DNA of 64,000 nucleotides, from positions 124,001 through 188,000 of the forward strand of contig CALEDQ010000005.1 of the NCBI GenBank assembly GCA_937949615.1, in the 5' to 3' direction. The notes beneath the pieces were generated by a model that saw nothing but the letters and a program-made list of their open reading frames with translations, did no database searches and had not been told where the DNA came from. Made by a program: the position numbers and the translations under genes. This stretch comes from an uncultured bacterium. GTDB lineage: Bacteria > Muiribacteriota > Ozemobacteria > Ozemobacterales > Ozemobacteraceae. Shown piece by piece: positions 44,482 through 52,604 of the stretch. How positions within the stretch are numbered: position 1 is the first letter of the stretch; the number at the start of each line of letters is the position of its first letter.

Positions 44482-45513
44482 ATGGAAACAAAAATGATAA
44501 CAATCGATGGCTCGATGGGTGAAGGCGGCGGCCAGGTTCTGCGCACTGCACTGGCGTTGTCGGCCTGCACCGGCAAGGCGTTTACGATCGAAAAGATTCG
44601 AGCGAAGCGCAAAAAGCCGGGTCTGATGCGCCAGCATCTGACCTGCGTGCATGCGGCACAGGAAATCTGCTCGGCCGAAATCAGCGGCGACGCGATCTCT
44701 TCGCAGCAGCTGGTCTTCAAGCCTGGTTTCGTACTCGCCGATGACTACCACTTTGCGGTGGGCAGCGCCGGCAGCGCGATGCTGGTATTGCAGACGATTC
44801 TGCCGCCCCTGCTGCTGGCTTCGCACCCGTCGAAGGTGGTTATCGACGGCGGCACCCACAACCTGCTTTCGCCAACCTTTCACTATGTCAGTGAAGTTTT
44901 TCTGCCGATGATCAGGCGTTTTGGCTGCGATTGTAAGATTGAATTGCTCAACTGGGGGTTCTTTCCGGCCGGTGGCGGCAAGGTTGAACTGACCATCAAC
45001 CCGGTGTTGAAGCCGGCGCAGCTGCATCTCAGCCGCACCGGCAGTCTGCAGACGGCTTCGGTTCTGGCGGTGGTCTCAAAGATCCCCTGGGAAATCGCCG
45101 ACGACGAAAGCAAGGCAATGGTGAAAGCGGCGCGGTTTCTGGTAACAGAGAAGAAGGCGATTGTGGTCGAATCGCCTGGCCCGGGCAATGTCGCCATGAT
45201 CAGGCTTGATTTTGACCATGGTTCGGCAATGTTCACCGGCTTTGGTGAGCTTGGTGTGTCGCGCCGCAAGGTTGCGGCACTGGCATATACTGCCGCCAAT
45301 CTTTTCTTTGCCTCAGAAGCTGCGGTTGACGAGCATCTCGCCGATCAGATTCTGATTCCGATGGCGCTTGCCGGCGGTGGCAGTTTCACGACGACCGGGC
45401 CTTCGTTGCACACAACCACCAATCTGCAGGTAATTGAAAAATTTCTGCCGGTCAAATCATCTATCAGCCAGATAAGCGACAACCTCTGGAAGATTGAAAT
45501 CATTTCCCTGTGA
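44482..45513 (+). CDS. rtcA: RNA 3'-terminal phosphate cyclase
   Basis: The 343-residue enzyme opens with ITIDGSMGEGGGQVLRTALA, the family signature, and includes KRKKPGLMRQH, SAGSAMLVLQTILPPLL, NWGFFPAGGG and, near the C-terminus, the HTTTN motif carrying the catalytic His that is adenylylated. It converts RNA 3'-phosphate to 2',3'-cyclic phosphate with ATP. The open frame extends to 44428, but the ATG at 44482 has AAGAGAAA upstream and gives the family's normal length. It lies 94 bases after the slipin and 16 bases before rtcB. Confidence 0.96.
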   Translation: METKMITIDGSMGEGGGQVLRTALALSACTGKAFTIEKIRAKRKKPGLMRQHLTCVHAAQEICSAEISGDAISSQQLVFKPGFVLADDYHFAVGSAGSAMLVLQTILPPLLLASHPSKVVIDGGTHNLLSPTFHYVSEVFLPMIRRFGCDCKIELLNWGFFPAGGGKVELTINPVLKPAQLHLSRTGSLQTASVLAVVSKIPWEIADDESKAMVKAARFLVTEKKAIVVESPGPGNVAMIRLDFDHGSAMFTGFGELGVSRRKVAALAYTAANLFFASEAAVDEHLADQILIPMALAGGGSFTTTGPSLHTTTNLQVIEKFLPVKSSISQISDNLWKIEIISL

Positions 45514-45529
45514 AACAGGAGGAACGAAA

Positions 45530-46762
45530 ATGGAATGGATAAAAGATAAAAAAAGCATCGCGCCTGACGCGCATGTGGCGATAAAATCATGGTGTTCAGA
45601 ACTCGAGCCTGACGCATTTAAACAGGCTGCTGATCTTGCTTCACACCCTTCTGTCGATATGCATGTTGCATTGATGCCTGATTGCCATGTCGGTTACGGC
45701 ATGCCGATCGGCGGGGTCATTGCCTGCGGTTCGGCGGTGATTCCAAATGCGGTCGGCGTCGATATCGGCTGCGGCATGGGCGCCATAAAAACCAGCATCA
45801 TGTTCGACCAGCTCGGCGATATGCGCCAGATCAGGGCAATTCTCGACGGGGTCAAGAAGCTGGTTCCGGTCGGCGAGGGCAACAGCCATCGTCAGGCCCA
45901 GTCATGGGAAGGTTTTGAAGCTTACGAGGCCGAAATCGAGGGCAAGATGCCGGGCTGGTTCGAAAAAGACGGGTTCGGGCATGACCGCAAGAATCTCGGC
46001 ACGCTTGGCGGCGGCAACCACTTTATCGAACTGCAGGTGAGTGAAGAGGGCCGTATCTGGATGATGCTGCATTCAGGCTCACGCAATCTAGGCTATCGCA
46101 TTGCGGCTTATTACAACAAGCTGGCGCAGCAGTTGAATGAGAAATGGCATGCGAAAGTTCCCGGCAAGGATCTGGCTTTTCTTCCGGCTGATGCTGACGA
46201 AGGTGATGCTTATATCAGAGACATGAACTTTGCACTGCGTTACGCTCTAGAAAACCGGGCGCGCATGATGGCCGCGTTCAAATCAGTGCTGCTCGAGCAT
46301 TTTCCTGAAGTTGTCTTCATTGAAGAAATCAATATTCATCACAACTACGCGGCGCGCGAAAACCACTTCGGCCGCAATGTCTGGGTGCATCGCAAGGGCG
46401 CGACCTCAGCCCGTCGTGATGAGCTGGGCATAATCCCCGGAAGCATGGGCGCCTTCTCTTATATCGTGCGCGGGCTGGGCAACCCCGAGTCGTTCACTTC
46501 ATGTTCGCATGGTGCCGGGCGCCGCATGGGTCGCAAGGAAGCCAGCCGCAATCTGACGCTTGACGAATGTAACCGCGCCATGGAAGGCATCGTCTTCGAC
46601 CGCTGGCAAAGGGCCGGTGGCCACGGCAAAAAGAAGGGCGAGACCTTCGATTTCGGCGAAGCGCCGCAGGCCTACAAAGACATCGATACTGTCATGCGCA
46701 GTCAGAAAGACCTCGTCGAGCCACTGGTAAAACTGCGCCCCCTCGGTGTCATCAAAGGCTGA
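45530..46762 (+). CDS. rtcB: RNA-splicing ligase RtcB
   Basis: The 410-residue protein has the RtcB motifs: MPDCHVGYGMPIGGV, NAVGVDIGCGMGA (metal-binding Cys), GTLGGGNHFIEL, LHSGSRNLG, VHRKGATSA and SCSHGAGRRMGR, whose His takes GMP. It joins RNA 2',3'-cyclic phosphate or 3'-phosphate ends to 5'-OH ends using GTP and Mn2+. The start at 45530 follows AGGAGG; upstream in-frame codons lie inside the end of rtcA. It is the last gene of the sigma-54 transcript and converges with hrpB nine bases away. No archease gene is nearby. Confidence 0.97.
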   Translation: MEWIKDKKSIAPDAHVAIKSWCSELEPDAFKQAADLASHPSVDMHVALMPDCHVGYGMPIGGVIACGSAVIPNAVGVDIGCGMGAIKTSIMFDQLGDMRQIRAILDGVKKLVPVGEGNSHRQAQSWEGFEAYEAEIEGKMPGWFEKDGFGHDRKNLGTLGGGNHFIELQVSEEGRIWMMLHSGSRNLGYRIAAYYNKLAQQLNEKWHAKVPGKDLAFLPADADEGDAYIRDMNFALRYALENRARMMAAFKSVLLEHFPEVVFIEEINIHHNYAARENHFGRNVWVHRKGATSARRDELGIIPGSMGAFSYIVRGLGNPESFTSCSHGAGRRMGRKEASRNLTLDECNRAMEGIVFDRWQRAGGHGKKKGETFDFGEAPQAYKDIDTVMRSQKDLVEPLVKLRPLGVIKG

Positions 46763-46771
46763 CCTTTTCTT

Positions 46772-49414
46772 TTATTGCTTCAGATGGCGTTCGAGCTGTT
46801 TTTTGGTGCCTTTGAAAGGGGTGGCTTTGTCGGGCTCATCGGGCCAGGGGTGTCTGGGGTAGCGGCCTTTGAGTTCGCCGACGACCTGCTTGTAGCCGGT
46901 TTTCCAGAATGAGGCGAGGTCGGCGGTGATCTGCACCGGCCGGCAGGCAGGCGAGAGCAGGTGTACCAGCATTGGTTGCTCGCCGTTGCAGACGGCTGGA
47001 GTCGTAGCGAGCCCGAAAAGTTCCTGAATCTTTACTGCGAGAACTGGCTGGCCATCGGGCTGATACTGAATTCTGACGCTGCTGCCGGAAGGCACCTCGT
47101 ATCTTTCGGGAACCAGCTTTTCGAGCTGTTCACGGCGGTTCCAGGGCAGCTGCTGCAGATAGAGCTGTGCCAGCGATTGTTTCTGCAGATCAGCGAAACT
47201 TCGGCAATGCTGGGCCATTGCTTCAATCTGTTGCAGCAGCCAGTCACGGTCGAGAGCCGGGAAATCGCGGCCGGCGGCACTGCGCTTGAGCAGAGCGATA
47301 CGGCCCATGAATTCTGCGTTGTCGGGGTCTTCGAGATTCATTGCCCGGTTGAGATCGTTGGCAGCTGCCTGCAGAAGAGTCCTGCCGGCCTCGGCGGCGT
47401 CGCTTTCCCTGATCTGGCTTTCGCGGTCGGCAAGCAGCAGCTTGCCGTACCAGAGACGCTCGCGGGCAGCGACTTTCTGATTCTGCGGGTTGAAAAAGAT
47501 TTCGCGGGCCGGCTGGCAGGGCGCGCCATCGCCGTTTTTCAGCCATTCGGGGTTGATGGCGCAGCCGAGAAAGATGCGTCCGTCGTTGGTGGCGGCCCGC
47601 AGCCGTGCGTCAACTCTGAGAGCGAGAATGAATTCGTGACTTTTCAGCAGCCCGTTCGAACTCAGGCTCAGGCCCTGCCCGCTGCAGATGGTATAAGCAG
47701 TCGACCCCTGGCTGCCACGGCGCATGCATACCCGATCAGGAAAAGCACTGAGCAGGGCCCGGTGCAGCAGGTCACGGGGGCTGGTTTTTGCTGGCGGTGC
47801 AACCCGCAGCTGTTCGGGTTTCAGCAGGTCGAGAAGCTGTTTTTGTGCCTTTTCGATACGCCAGATGGCATTGCGGTCGAGCCGGTAACTGCCATTGCGA
47901 TTGCCCGGTTCGAGCAGTTCGAGGCGCAGGTCGAGGTCGGGGTCTGTGGCATTGCCGCCCGTATAACCGTCACCACCGGAAAAATCACTCAAAATTATAT
48001 CTTTTTCAGCGATCAATGCCGCAGCCAGCGCTGCTGTTCGGGCAACTCCGGTTTCTGCCGCAGTCAGCAGCATGCGTGCCAGTCTTGGTTCGACCGGCAG
48101 TTCGCAGATCTGGCGGCCGAGCGTGGTAACGTGCAGCCCGGTATCGACGGCGTGCAGCATCTGCAGCAGTTCGATGGCCCGGCTGATTTTTTCTTCACCC
48201 GGGCTTTGCAGCCATTTGAATGTATGCGGGTCGGGGCAGCCCCAGCTGAAGAGTTCGAGAATCGTCGGTGTCGGGTCGGTTCTGAGAACTTCAGGTTCTT
48301 CGTTTTCAGCAAGCTGCTCGTGTTCTGCTTTGCTCCAGAATCTTATGGCACGCCCTGGCCGCAGGCGCCCGGCACGGCCGGTCCGCTGTTTTGCCGAGGC
48401 CTTGCTGATGCGCTGCATTTCGAGTTTTTCGAGACCGGTCTGGGCGTCGAAATTCTGGCGGCGGCACCAGCCGGTGTCGATGACGGTGGTTATGCCATCG
48501 ATGGTGAGGGAGGTTTCAGCGATGTTGGTGCTGAGAATGATGCGTGGCACATCGGAAGGCTGCAGCGCGGCTTCCTGATCTTCGATGCTCAGCGAGCCAT
48601 GTAGCGCGAGAACCCGGTGCCTGGCTGTCGCCGATTTGCCTTCAAGGGCCTGCTGAACGGTTTTTATTTCGCCGGCACCAGGCAAAAAGACCAGGTATTC
48701 TTCTTTTGCATCAGAGCTCGAAACGATTTCGGCGATTGTTTCGGCGGCGGCCGTGAACTGGTCGCGGCCGCCCGATATCTGCCGCCACTGCACATCGACC
48801 GGGTATAAAAAGCCTTTGCCGGCAACGGTGACGGCATCGTCGAGATAGCTTTCGACCATGGCGGTATCGATGGTTGCCGACATGACCATGATGCGCAGAT
48901 CAGGGCGCACCTCGCGTTTTATTTCGCGGCACAGGGCCAGGCAGAGATCGGCGTGAACACTGCGTTCGTGAAATTCATCGAAAATGACGAGCCCGACGTC
49001 TTCAAGCAGTGGGTCTTTCTGCAGCCTTCTGGTCAAAATGCCTTCGGTGAGCACTTCGATGCGTGTATCTCGGCCGATATTCGAACTGAAACGCACGTTA
49101 TGACCGATTACCCGCCCCGGCGCCGATCCTTCTAAGTTTGCCATGCGCCTGGCAATGGCGACGGCAGCGACCCGGCGTGGTTGCAGCATCAGAATGCGCG
49201 ATTTCCCGAGCCAGGGTTCGTTTTTTAATGCCAGAGGCACGATGGTCGATTTGCCGGCGCCGGGTTCGGCGGTGAGAATGACATCTTTGCCGGCCTGCAG
49301 AGCATTTTTTATTGCAGGCAGACTGTCTTCTACCGGAAAACGTCGCGGTTCAGCGCCAGTTGTAGACTTGTAAGAGGCTTGCATAGTCGTCGGTCCAGAG
49401 TTTGTAGTTTGCAT
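46772..49414 (-). CDS. hrpB: ATP-dependent helicase HrpB
   Basis: The 880-residue protein is a DEAH/RHA-family helicase: Walker A EPGAGKSTIV, DEFHERS (motif II), MSATIDT (III), FLPGAGEI, STNIAETSLTIDG (V) and QRTGRAGRLRPG (VI), followed by a winged-helix/ratchet region and the HrpB-specific C-terminal domain with the PRHPWPDEP motif. It should be a nucleic-acid helicase of unknown physiological substrate. The start overlaps the stop of the upstream membrane/spermidine-synthase gene; 49414 and 49384 are both possible and neither has a good ribosome-binding site. It is convergent with rtcB, so it is not part of the RNA-repair transcript. Confidence 0.95.
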   Translation of the reverse strand: MQTTNSGPTTMQASYKSTTGAEPRRFPVEDSLPAIKNALQAGKDVILTAEPGAGKSTIVPLALKNEPWLGKSRILMLQPRRVAAVAIARRMANLEGSAPGRVIGHNVRFSSNIGRDTRIEVLTEGILTRRLQKDPLLEDVGLVIFDEFHERSVHADLCLALCREIKREVRPDLRIMVMSATIDTAMVESYLDDAVTVAGKGFLYPVDVQWRQISGGRDQFTAAAETIAEIVSSSDAKEEYLVFLPGAGEIKTVQQALEGKSATARHRVLALHGSLSIEDQEAALQPSDVPRIILSTNIAETSLTIDGITTVIDTGWCRRQNFDAQTGLEKLEMQRISKASAKQRTGRAGRLRPGRAIRFWSKAEHEQLAENEEPEVLRTDPTPTILELFSWGCPDPHTFKWLQSPGEEKISRAIELLQMLHAVDTGLHVTTLGRQICELPVEPRLARMLLTAAETGVARTAALAAALIAEKDIILSDFSGGDGYTGGNATDPDLDLRLELLEPGNRNGSYRLDRNAIWRIEKAQKQLLDLLKPEQLRVAPPAKTSPRDLLHRALLSAFPDRVCMRRGSQGSTAYTICSGQGLSLSSNGLLKSHEFILALRVDARLRAATNDGRIFLGCAINPEWLKNGDGAPCQPAREIFFNPQNQKVAARERLWYGKLLLADRESQIRESDAAEAGRTLLQAAANDLNRAMNLEDPDNAEFMGRIALLKRSAAGRDFPALDRDWLLQQIEAMAQHCRSFADLQKQSLAQLYLQQLPWNRREQLEKLVPERYEVPSGSSVRIQYQPDGQPVLAVKIQELFGLATTPAVCNGEQPMLVHLLSPACRPVQITADLASFWKTGYKQVVGELKGRYPRHPWPDEPDKATPFKGTKKQLERHLKQ

Positions 49415-51656
49415 ATTCCGGCATCGGTTTCCAGAGGCCGGTGTTTTTCAGAAGATCGAGCTTTTCGCGGCGGGGCGAGGCGGCAACCCAGTGTGAGCTG
49501 GCCATCTGGTCCTGATCATACCAGTCGTAGCGGATCGAGTCATGTTCGGGTTCATAAAAGGCTTCGAGGCAGTTCATGCCGAGCTGATCGCAGATACGCC
49601 TGATTATTGGTTCGAGCTTCAGGTAGCGGTTTGAGACATGAAAGACGATCAGCCCGTCAGGCCTTATTTTGCTGCGGTAGAGCTCGAAAGCCTGCAGAGT
49701 CAGCAGATGCATCGGCACCGAGCCTGAGGAATAGGCATCGATGATCAACAGATCGTAGCTGCTGTCGGGTATTTCATGCAGTTTGACGCGGGCGTCGCCG
49801 TCGATGATGCGCCATGCTGCCTGGCTGTCGGTCAGAAAACTGAAAAATTCAGGGTTACGGGCAATTCTGATCATGGCCGGATCGATTTCGAAAAAGTCCA
49901 TGCTCTGCCAGCTGCGGCCATACCAGGCAAGGGTGCCGGCACCAAGGCCGACAACGCCGATATTCTTGCAGTTACGGTTGATCAGACCAGTTCTGAACAG
50001 GGCGCCGATCGGGCCTTCGCGCGAATAATACGAGAGCGGAAACCTCTCTCTGACCTTTACCCGGCGCTCGACGCCGTGCAGGGTGTTGCCATGATGCAGA
50101 CGATGAAAGATGTCGACGACGCCGGCGATTTTCAGGTCAGAGTCGCGGGTTTCGCCATCGGTGGCCAGCCGCGAGACTTTAAGAATGCCGAAGAAACTGC
50201 GCTCGCGGTGCAGCACCCTGGTTTCCGAGGGAGTTCCGGTGGCCTGCAGCATGACAAAGATAAGCAGCAGAGAACAGCCGGCGGTAAATGGCATTCTGAA
50301 ATACAGATGAATGAGAAAAATCGAGAAAAACAGCTGTTTGGCCGTGTCGATCGAGAAAAGGTCGTCGGTACCATTGCGGCTGTAATAGGTCAGCAGGCAG
50401 AAAACCAGAGCGAAAGCCATTGAAACAAGTGTTTCACGCTTCAATGACAAATTCTCGCGTAGTCGTCCATCGGCAAGAAAAGCCACGGTCAGCGCAGCTG
50501 CCAGCATGGTGAGAAAATATTCAAACTGGGTTTTGAACAGTATTGGGGCAAGAATGCCGTTGAACAGGCCGGCCGCAACACCGCCGGCCGATATCCAGAC
50601 GTAGAAGCGGTTGAGAAATCTGGCAGCCGGAGCACTGCTGGCCAGTCTGGCATGAAAAAACATGCCGGTCAGCAGCATGAACAGCAGGTGCATGCCGATC
50701 GAAAGCCAGGCACGTTCGGTTAGCACGTAGTAATACATCAGCAGGCACAGCAGGGTTACCGGAAAAAGATACCGCTGCCAGCGTATTTGCCGCCAGTATG
50801 ACGATCTGGCAAACGCCAGAATAAACGAAAGAAGATAGCCAGCGAGCGGCAATATCCAGAGAAGCGGTGCCGAAGCGATATCGGCGGTGATATGCGTTGT
50901 TACCGCGAGCATGGCGCTGCAGGGCAGAAACCCGTAAAACGCCCATCTGAGATTGTCGACCCAGCCCGGCACAGTGATATCGGCCACTGAGCCTCGGTTC
51001 CTGAGCCGGCCCTGGCCGGTCGAAGGAGTCGAAGGGCTGTCTTTTTCTGTCTGTTTCCAGATCATAAAACTGCAGGCGCCAAGAATGAGTGTCAGCAGTA
51101 TGTACCCGACCGACCAGAGTCGACGGATGTCGCCCGATCCCATGAATGGTTCGAGTATGAACGGAAATGCCAGCAGCGCCAGAAGGCTGCCGGCGTTACT
51201 GGCGGCATAGAGAAAATAGGGGTTGTCGGCGTCAGGTTGGCCACTTTGCGAATAATAGCGCTGCAGTAACGGGGCGTTCGCCGCCAGCAGAAAAAACAGC
51301 AGGCCGATCGATGCGGTGAGGCGGCTCAACAGCCAGCTTGCCGGGTTGGCGTGTGCCGTTTCGAGACCGGCTGTGTCGATACTGACAGGCAGCAGCAGCC
51401 AGCTGCCGATCATCAGCATCAGGTGTAGAACCGATTGCCGGTTACAGCCGAGCAGCGCGATACTCTTGTCGGCATAGAGGTAACCGGCGAGCAATGCTGC
51501 CTGAAAAAACAGCATGCAGGTGGTCCAGACTGCGGGTGCGCCGCCGAGCAGCGGCAGCAGAATCTTGCCAACCATGGGCTGTATGAGAAACAGCATGAAT
51601 GAACCGGCAAAAATGCCGACCGTAAAAAGCACACCGGTTGTTTTTGTTTTGTTCAT
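49350..51656 (-). CDS. Membrane protein fused to a spermidine synthase-like domain
   Basis: The N-terminal 450 residues hold about 12 transmembrane helices (VLFTVGIFAGSFMLFLIQP, LLFFLLAANAPLL), and the C-terminal 280 residues are a methyltransferase-fold domain like polyamine aminopropyltransferases, with VVGLGAGTLAW, FFEIDPAMIRIA (SAM-type nucleotide acid) and IIDAYSSGSVPMHLLT. The ATG at 51656 is preferred; the frame extends to 51701 without a better start. Proteins of this fused type are common but have unclear substrates. It is translationally overlapped with hrpB. Confidence 0.88.
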   Translation of the reverse strand: MNKTKTTGVLFTVGIFAGSFMLFLIQPMVGKILLPLLGGAPAVWTTCMLFFQAALLAGYLYADKSIALLGCNRQSVLHLMLMIGSWLLLPVSIDTAGLETAHANPASWLLSRLTASIGLLFFLLAANAPLLQRYYSQSGQPDADNPYFLYAASNAGSLLALLAFPFILEPFMGSGDIRRLWSVGYILLTLILGACSFMIWKQTEKDSPSTPSTGQGRLRNRGSVADITVPGWVDNLRWAFYGFLPCSAMLAVTTHITADIASAPLLWILPLAGYLLSFILAFARSSYWRQIRWQRYLFPVTLLCLLMYYYVLTERAWLSIGMHLLFMLLTGMFFHARLASSAPAARFLNRFYVWISAGGVAAGLFNGILAPILFKTQFEYFLTMLAAALTVAFLADGRLRENLSLKRETLVSMAFALVFCLLTYYSRNGTDDLFSIDTAKQLFFSIFLIHLYFRMPFTAGCSLLLIFVMLQATGTPSETRVLHRERSFFGILKVSRLATDGETRDSDLKIAGVVDIFHRLHHGNTLHGVERRVKVRERFPLSYYSREGPIGALFRTGLINRNCKNIGVVGLGAGTLAWYGRSWQSMDFFEIDPAMIRIARNPEFFSFLTDSQAAWRIIDGDARVKLHEIPDSSYDLLIIDAYSSGSVPMHLLTLQAFELYRSKIRPDGLIVFHVSNRYLKLEPIIRRICDQLGMNCLEAFYEPEHDSIRYDWYDQDQMASSHWVAASPRREKLDLLKNTGLWKPMPEYANYKLWTDDYASLLQVYNWR

Positions 51657-51724
51657 CTGCTGCAGCGATATAATAACAGTTTTGCGCCCATCGTCGCGCA
51701 AATTTTAATGTCTGATCGTGCGGC

Positions 51725-52351
51725 TTATTTTCGGGCTTTGTAGGGTGCGGCTTTTTCTTTTACCACTTTAAGAACCGGCAGAATCTCTGCCATTTTTATG
51801 GTGAGGCCGGTAAAGATCTGCGATTCGAGGGTGGCTTCGTCGTCGAAAGCCCCGATGAGTTCATATGCGCCGTCTTTGAGGGTATATATGTGGGCGTAAC
51901 GCTCGATTGGGTGAATAAGCCAGTATTCTTTGACTCCGTGCCGCTCATACAGACGGCGCTTTTTGACCTGATCCTTCGAGGCCGTTGATGATGACAGGAT
52001 TTCGACAACCAGATCCGGTGCACCCACACAGCCCTTTTCGTCAATTTTTTTGGGGTCGCAGATTATCGAAATATCTGGCTGAACGACATTTGAGCAGTTA
52101 TTGCGGGTTTCTTTCTTATCTGCAAGCCTGACATCGAATGGCGCTGCAAAGACTTTGCATGGTTTGCCCTTGAAGAAACCGCAAAATTCGTACATCAGAT
52201 TTGCTGATACTTCCTGATGCGCCGTTCCCGGTGCCGGTGTCATATCGTATATCTGCCCGTCGATTATTTCGCAGCGCTGTTCATCAGGCCACTGCAGATA
52301 ATCTGCCCAGGTAAAGTGCTCTGAAACCTTCTTTTTTGCCGAAGTTCTCAT
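51725..52351 (-). CDS. Uma2-family (DUF820) PD-(D/E)XK nuclease-like protein
   Basis: The 208-residue protein has the Uma2 pattern: WADYLQWPDEQRCEIIDGQI, PAPGTAHQEV, VVQPDISIIC, APDLVVEILSSSTASKDQ and KKRRLYERHGVKEYWLIHP. The fold belongs to the restriction-endonuclease superfamily, with Asp/Glu/Lys residues in place, but the biological role of the family is unsettled and it is often found in multiple copies. It lies 69 bases before the membrane/spermidine-synthase gene on the same strand. Confidence 0.9.
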   Translation of the reverse strand: MRTSAKKKVSEHFTWADYLQWPDEQRCEIIDGQIYDMTPAPGTAHQEVSANLMYEFCGFFKGKPCKVFAAPFDVRLADKKETRNNCSNVVQPDISIICDPKKIDEKGCVGAPDLVVEILSSSTASKDQVKKRRLYERHGVKEYWLIHPIERYAHIYTLKDGAYELIGAFDDEATLESQIFTGLTIKMAEILPVLKVVKEKAAPYKARK

Positions 52352-52449
52352 GTGTTCTCCAGAATTGCGAAATCTATAAGACAGTATAACTGCTCACCCG
52401 CAGCCCGGCAAGCGGCGCGTAATTGCGCTGTTCAAACGTTTTTTCAGCC

Positions 52450-52482
52450 AGGGATAAACACGGATTAACACAGACAAAGTCC
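52450..52482. repeat. Degenerate copy of the 10-bp-period intergenic repeat
   Basis: AGGGATAAACACGGATTAAC followed by ACAGACAAAGTCCG continues the decamer pattern of the element at 10345-10556. It lies upstream of the Uma2 gene and downstream of aspS. Confidence 0.6.
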
Positions 52483-52536
52483 GTAGAATAGACTTAAATT
52501 TTGCAGCAATCATAGCAATTACCAGTAAATTTTCAG

Positions 52537-52580
52537 GCAAAAGAAAAAGGGTCGGCTTCACAGAATTGTGAGGCCGACCC
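52537..52580 (-). terminator. Terminator after aspS
   Basis: A 14-bp stem with one G-U pair (GGGTCGGCTTCACA / TGTGAGGCCGACCC, 52549-52580) is followed on the minus strand by TTTTTCTTTTG. It lies 25 bases after the aspS stop. Confidence 0.88.
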
Positions 52581-52604
52581 CGGTTTAATGCAGCTTGCTT
52601 AAGA

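Noticed and set aside
46961..48604. 547-codon open frame on the plus strand
   Set aside because: It lies antisense to hrpB, has no recognisable domain and no ribosome-binding site; hrpB motifs on the other strand explain the region.
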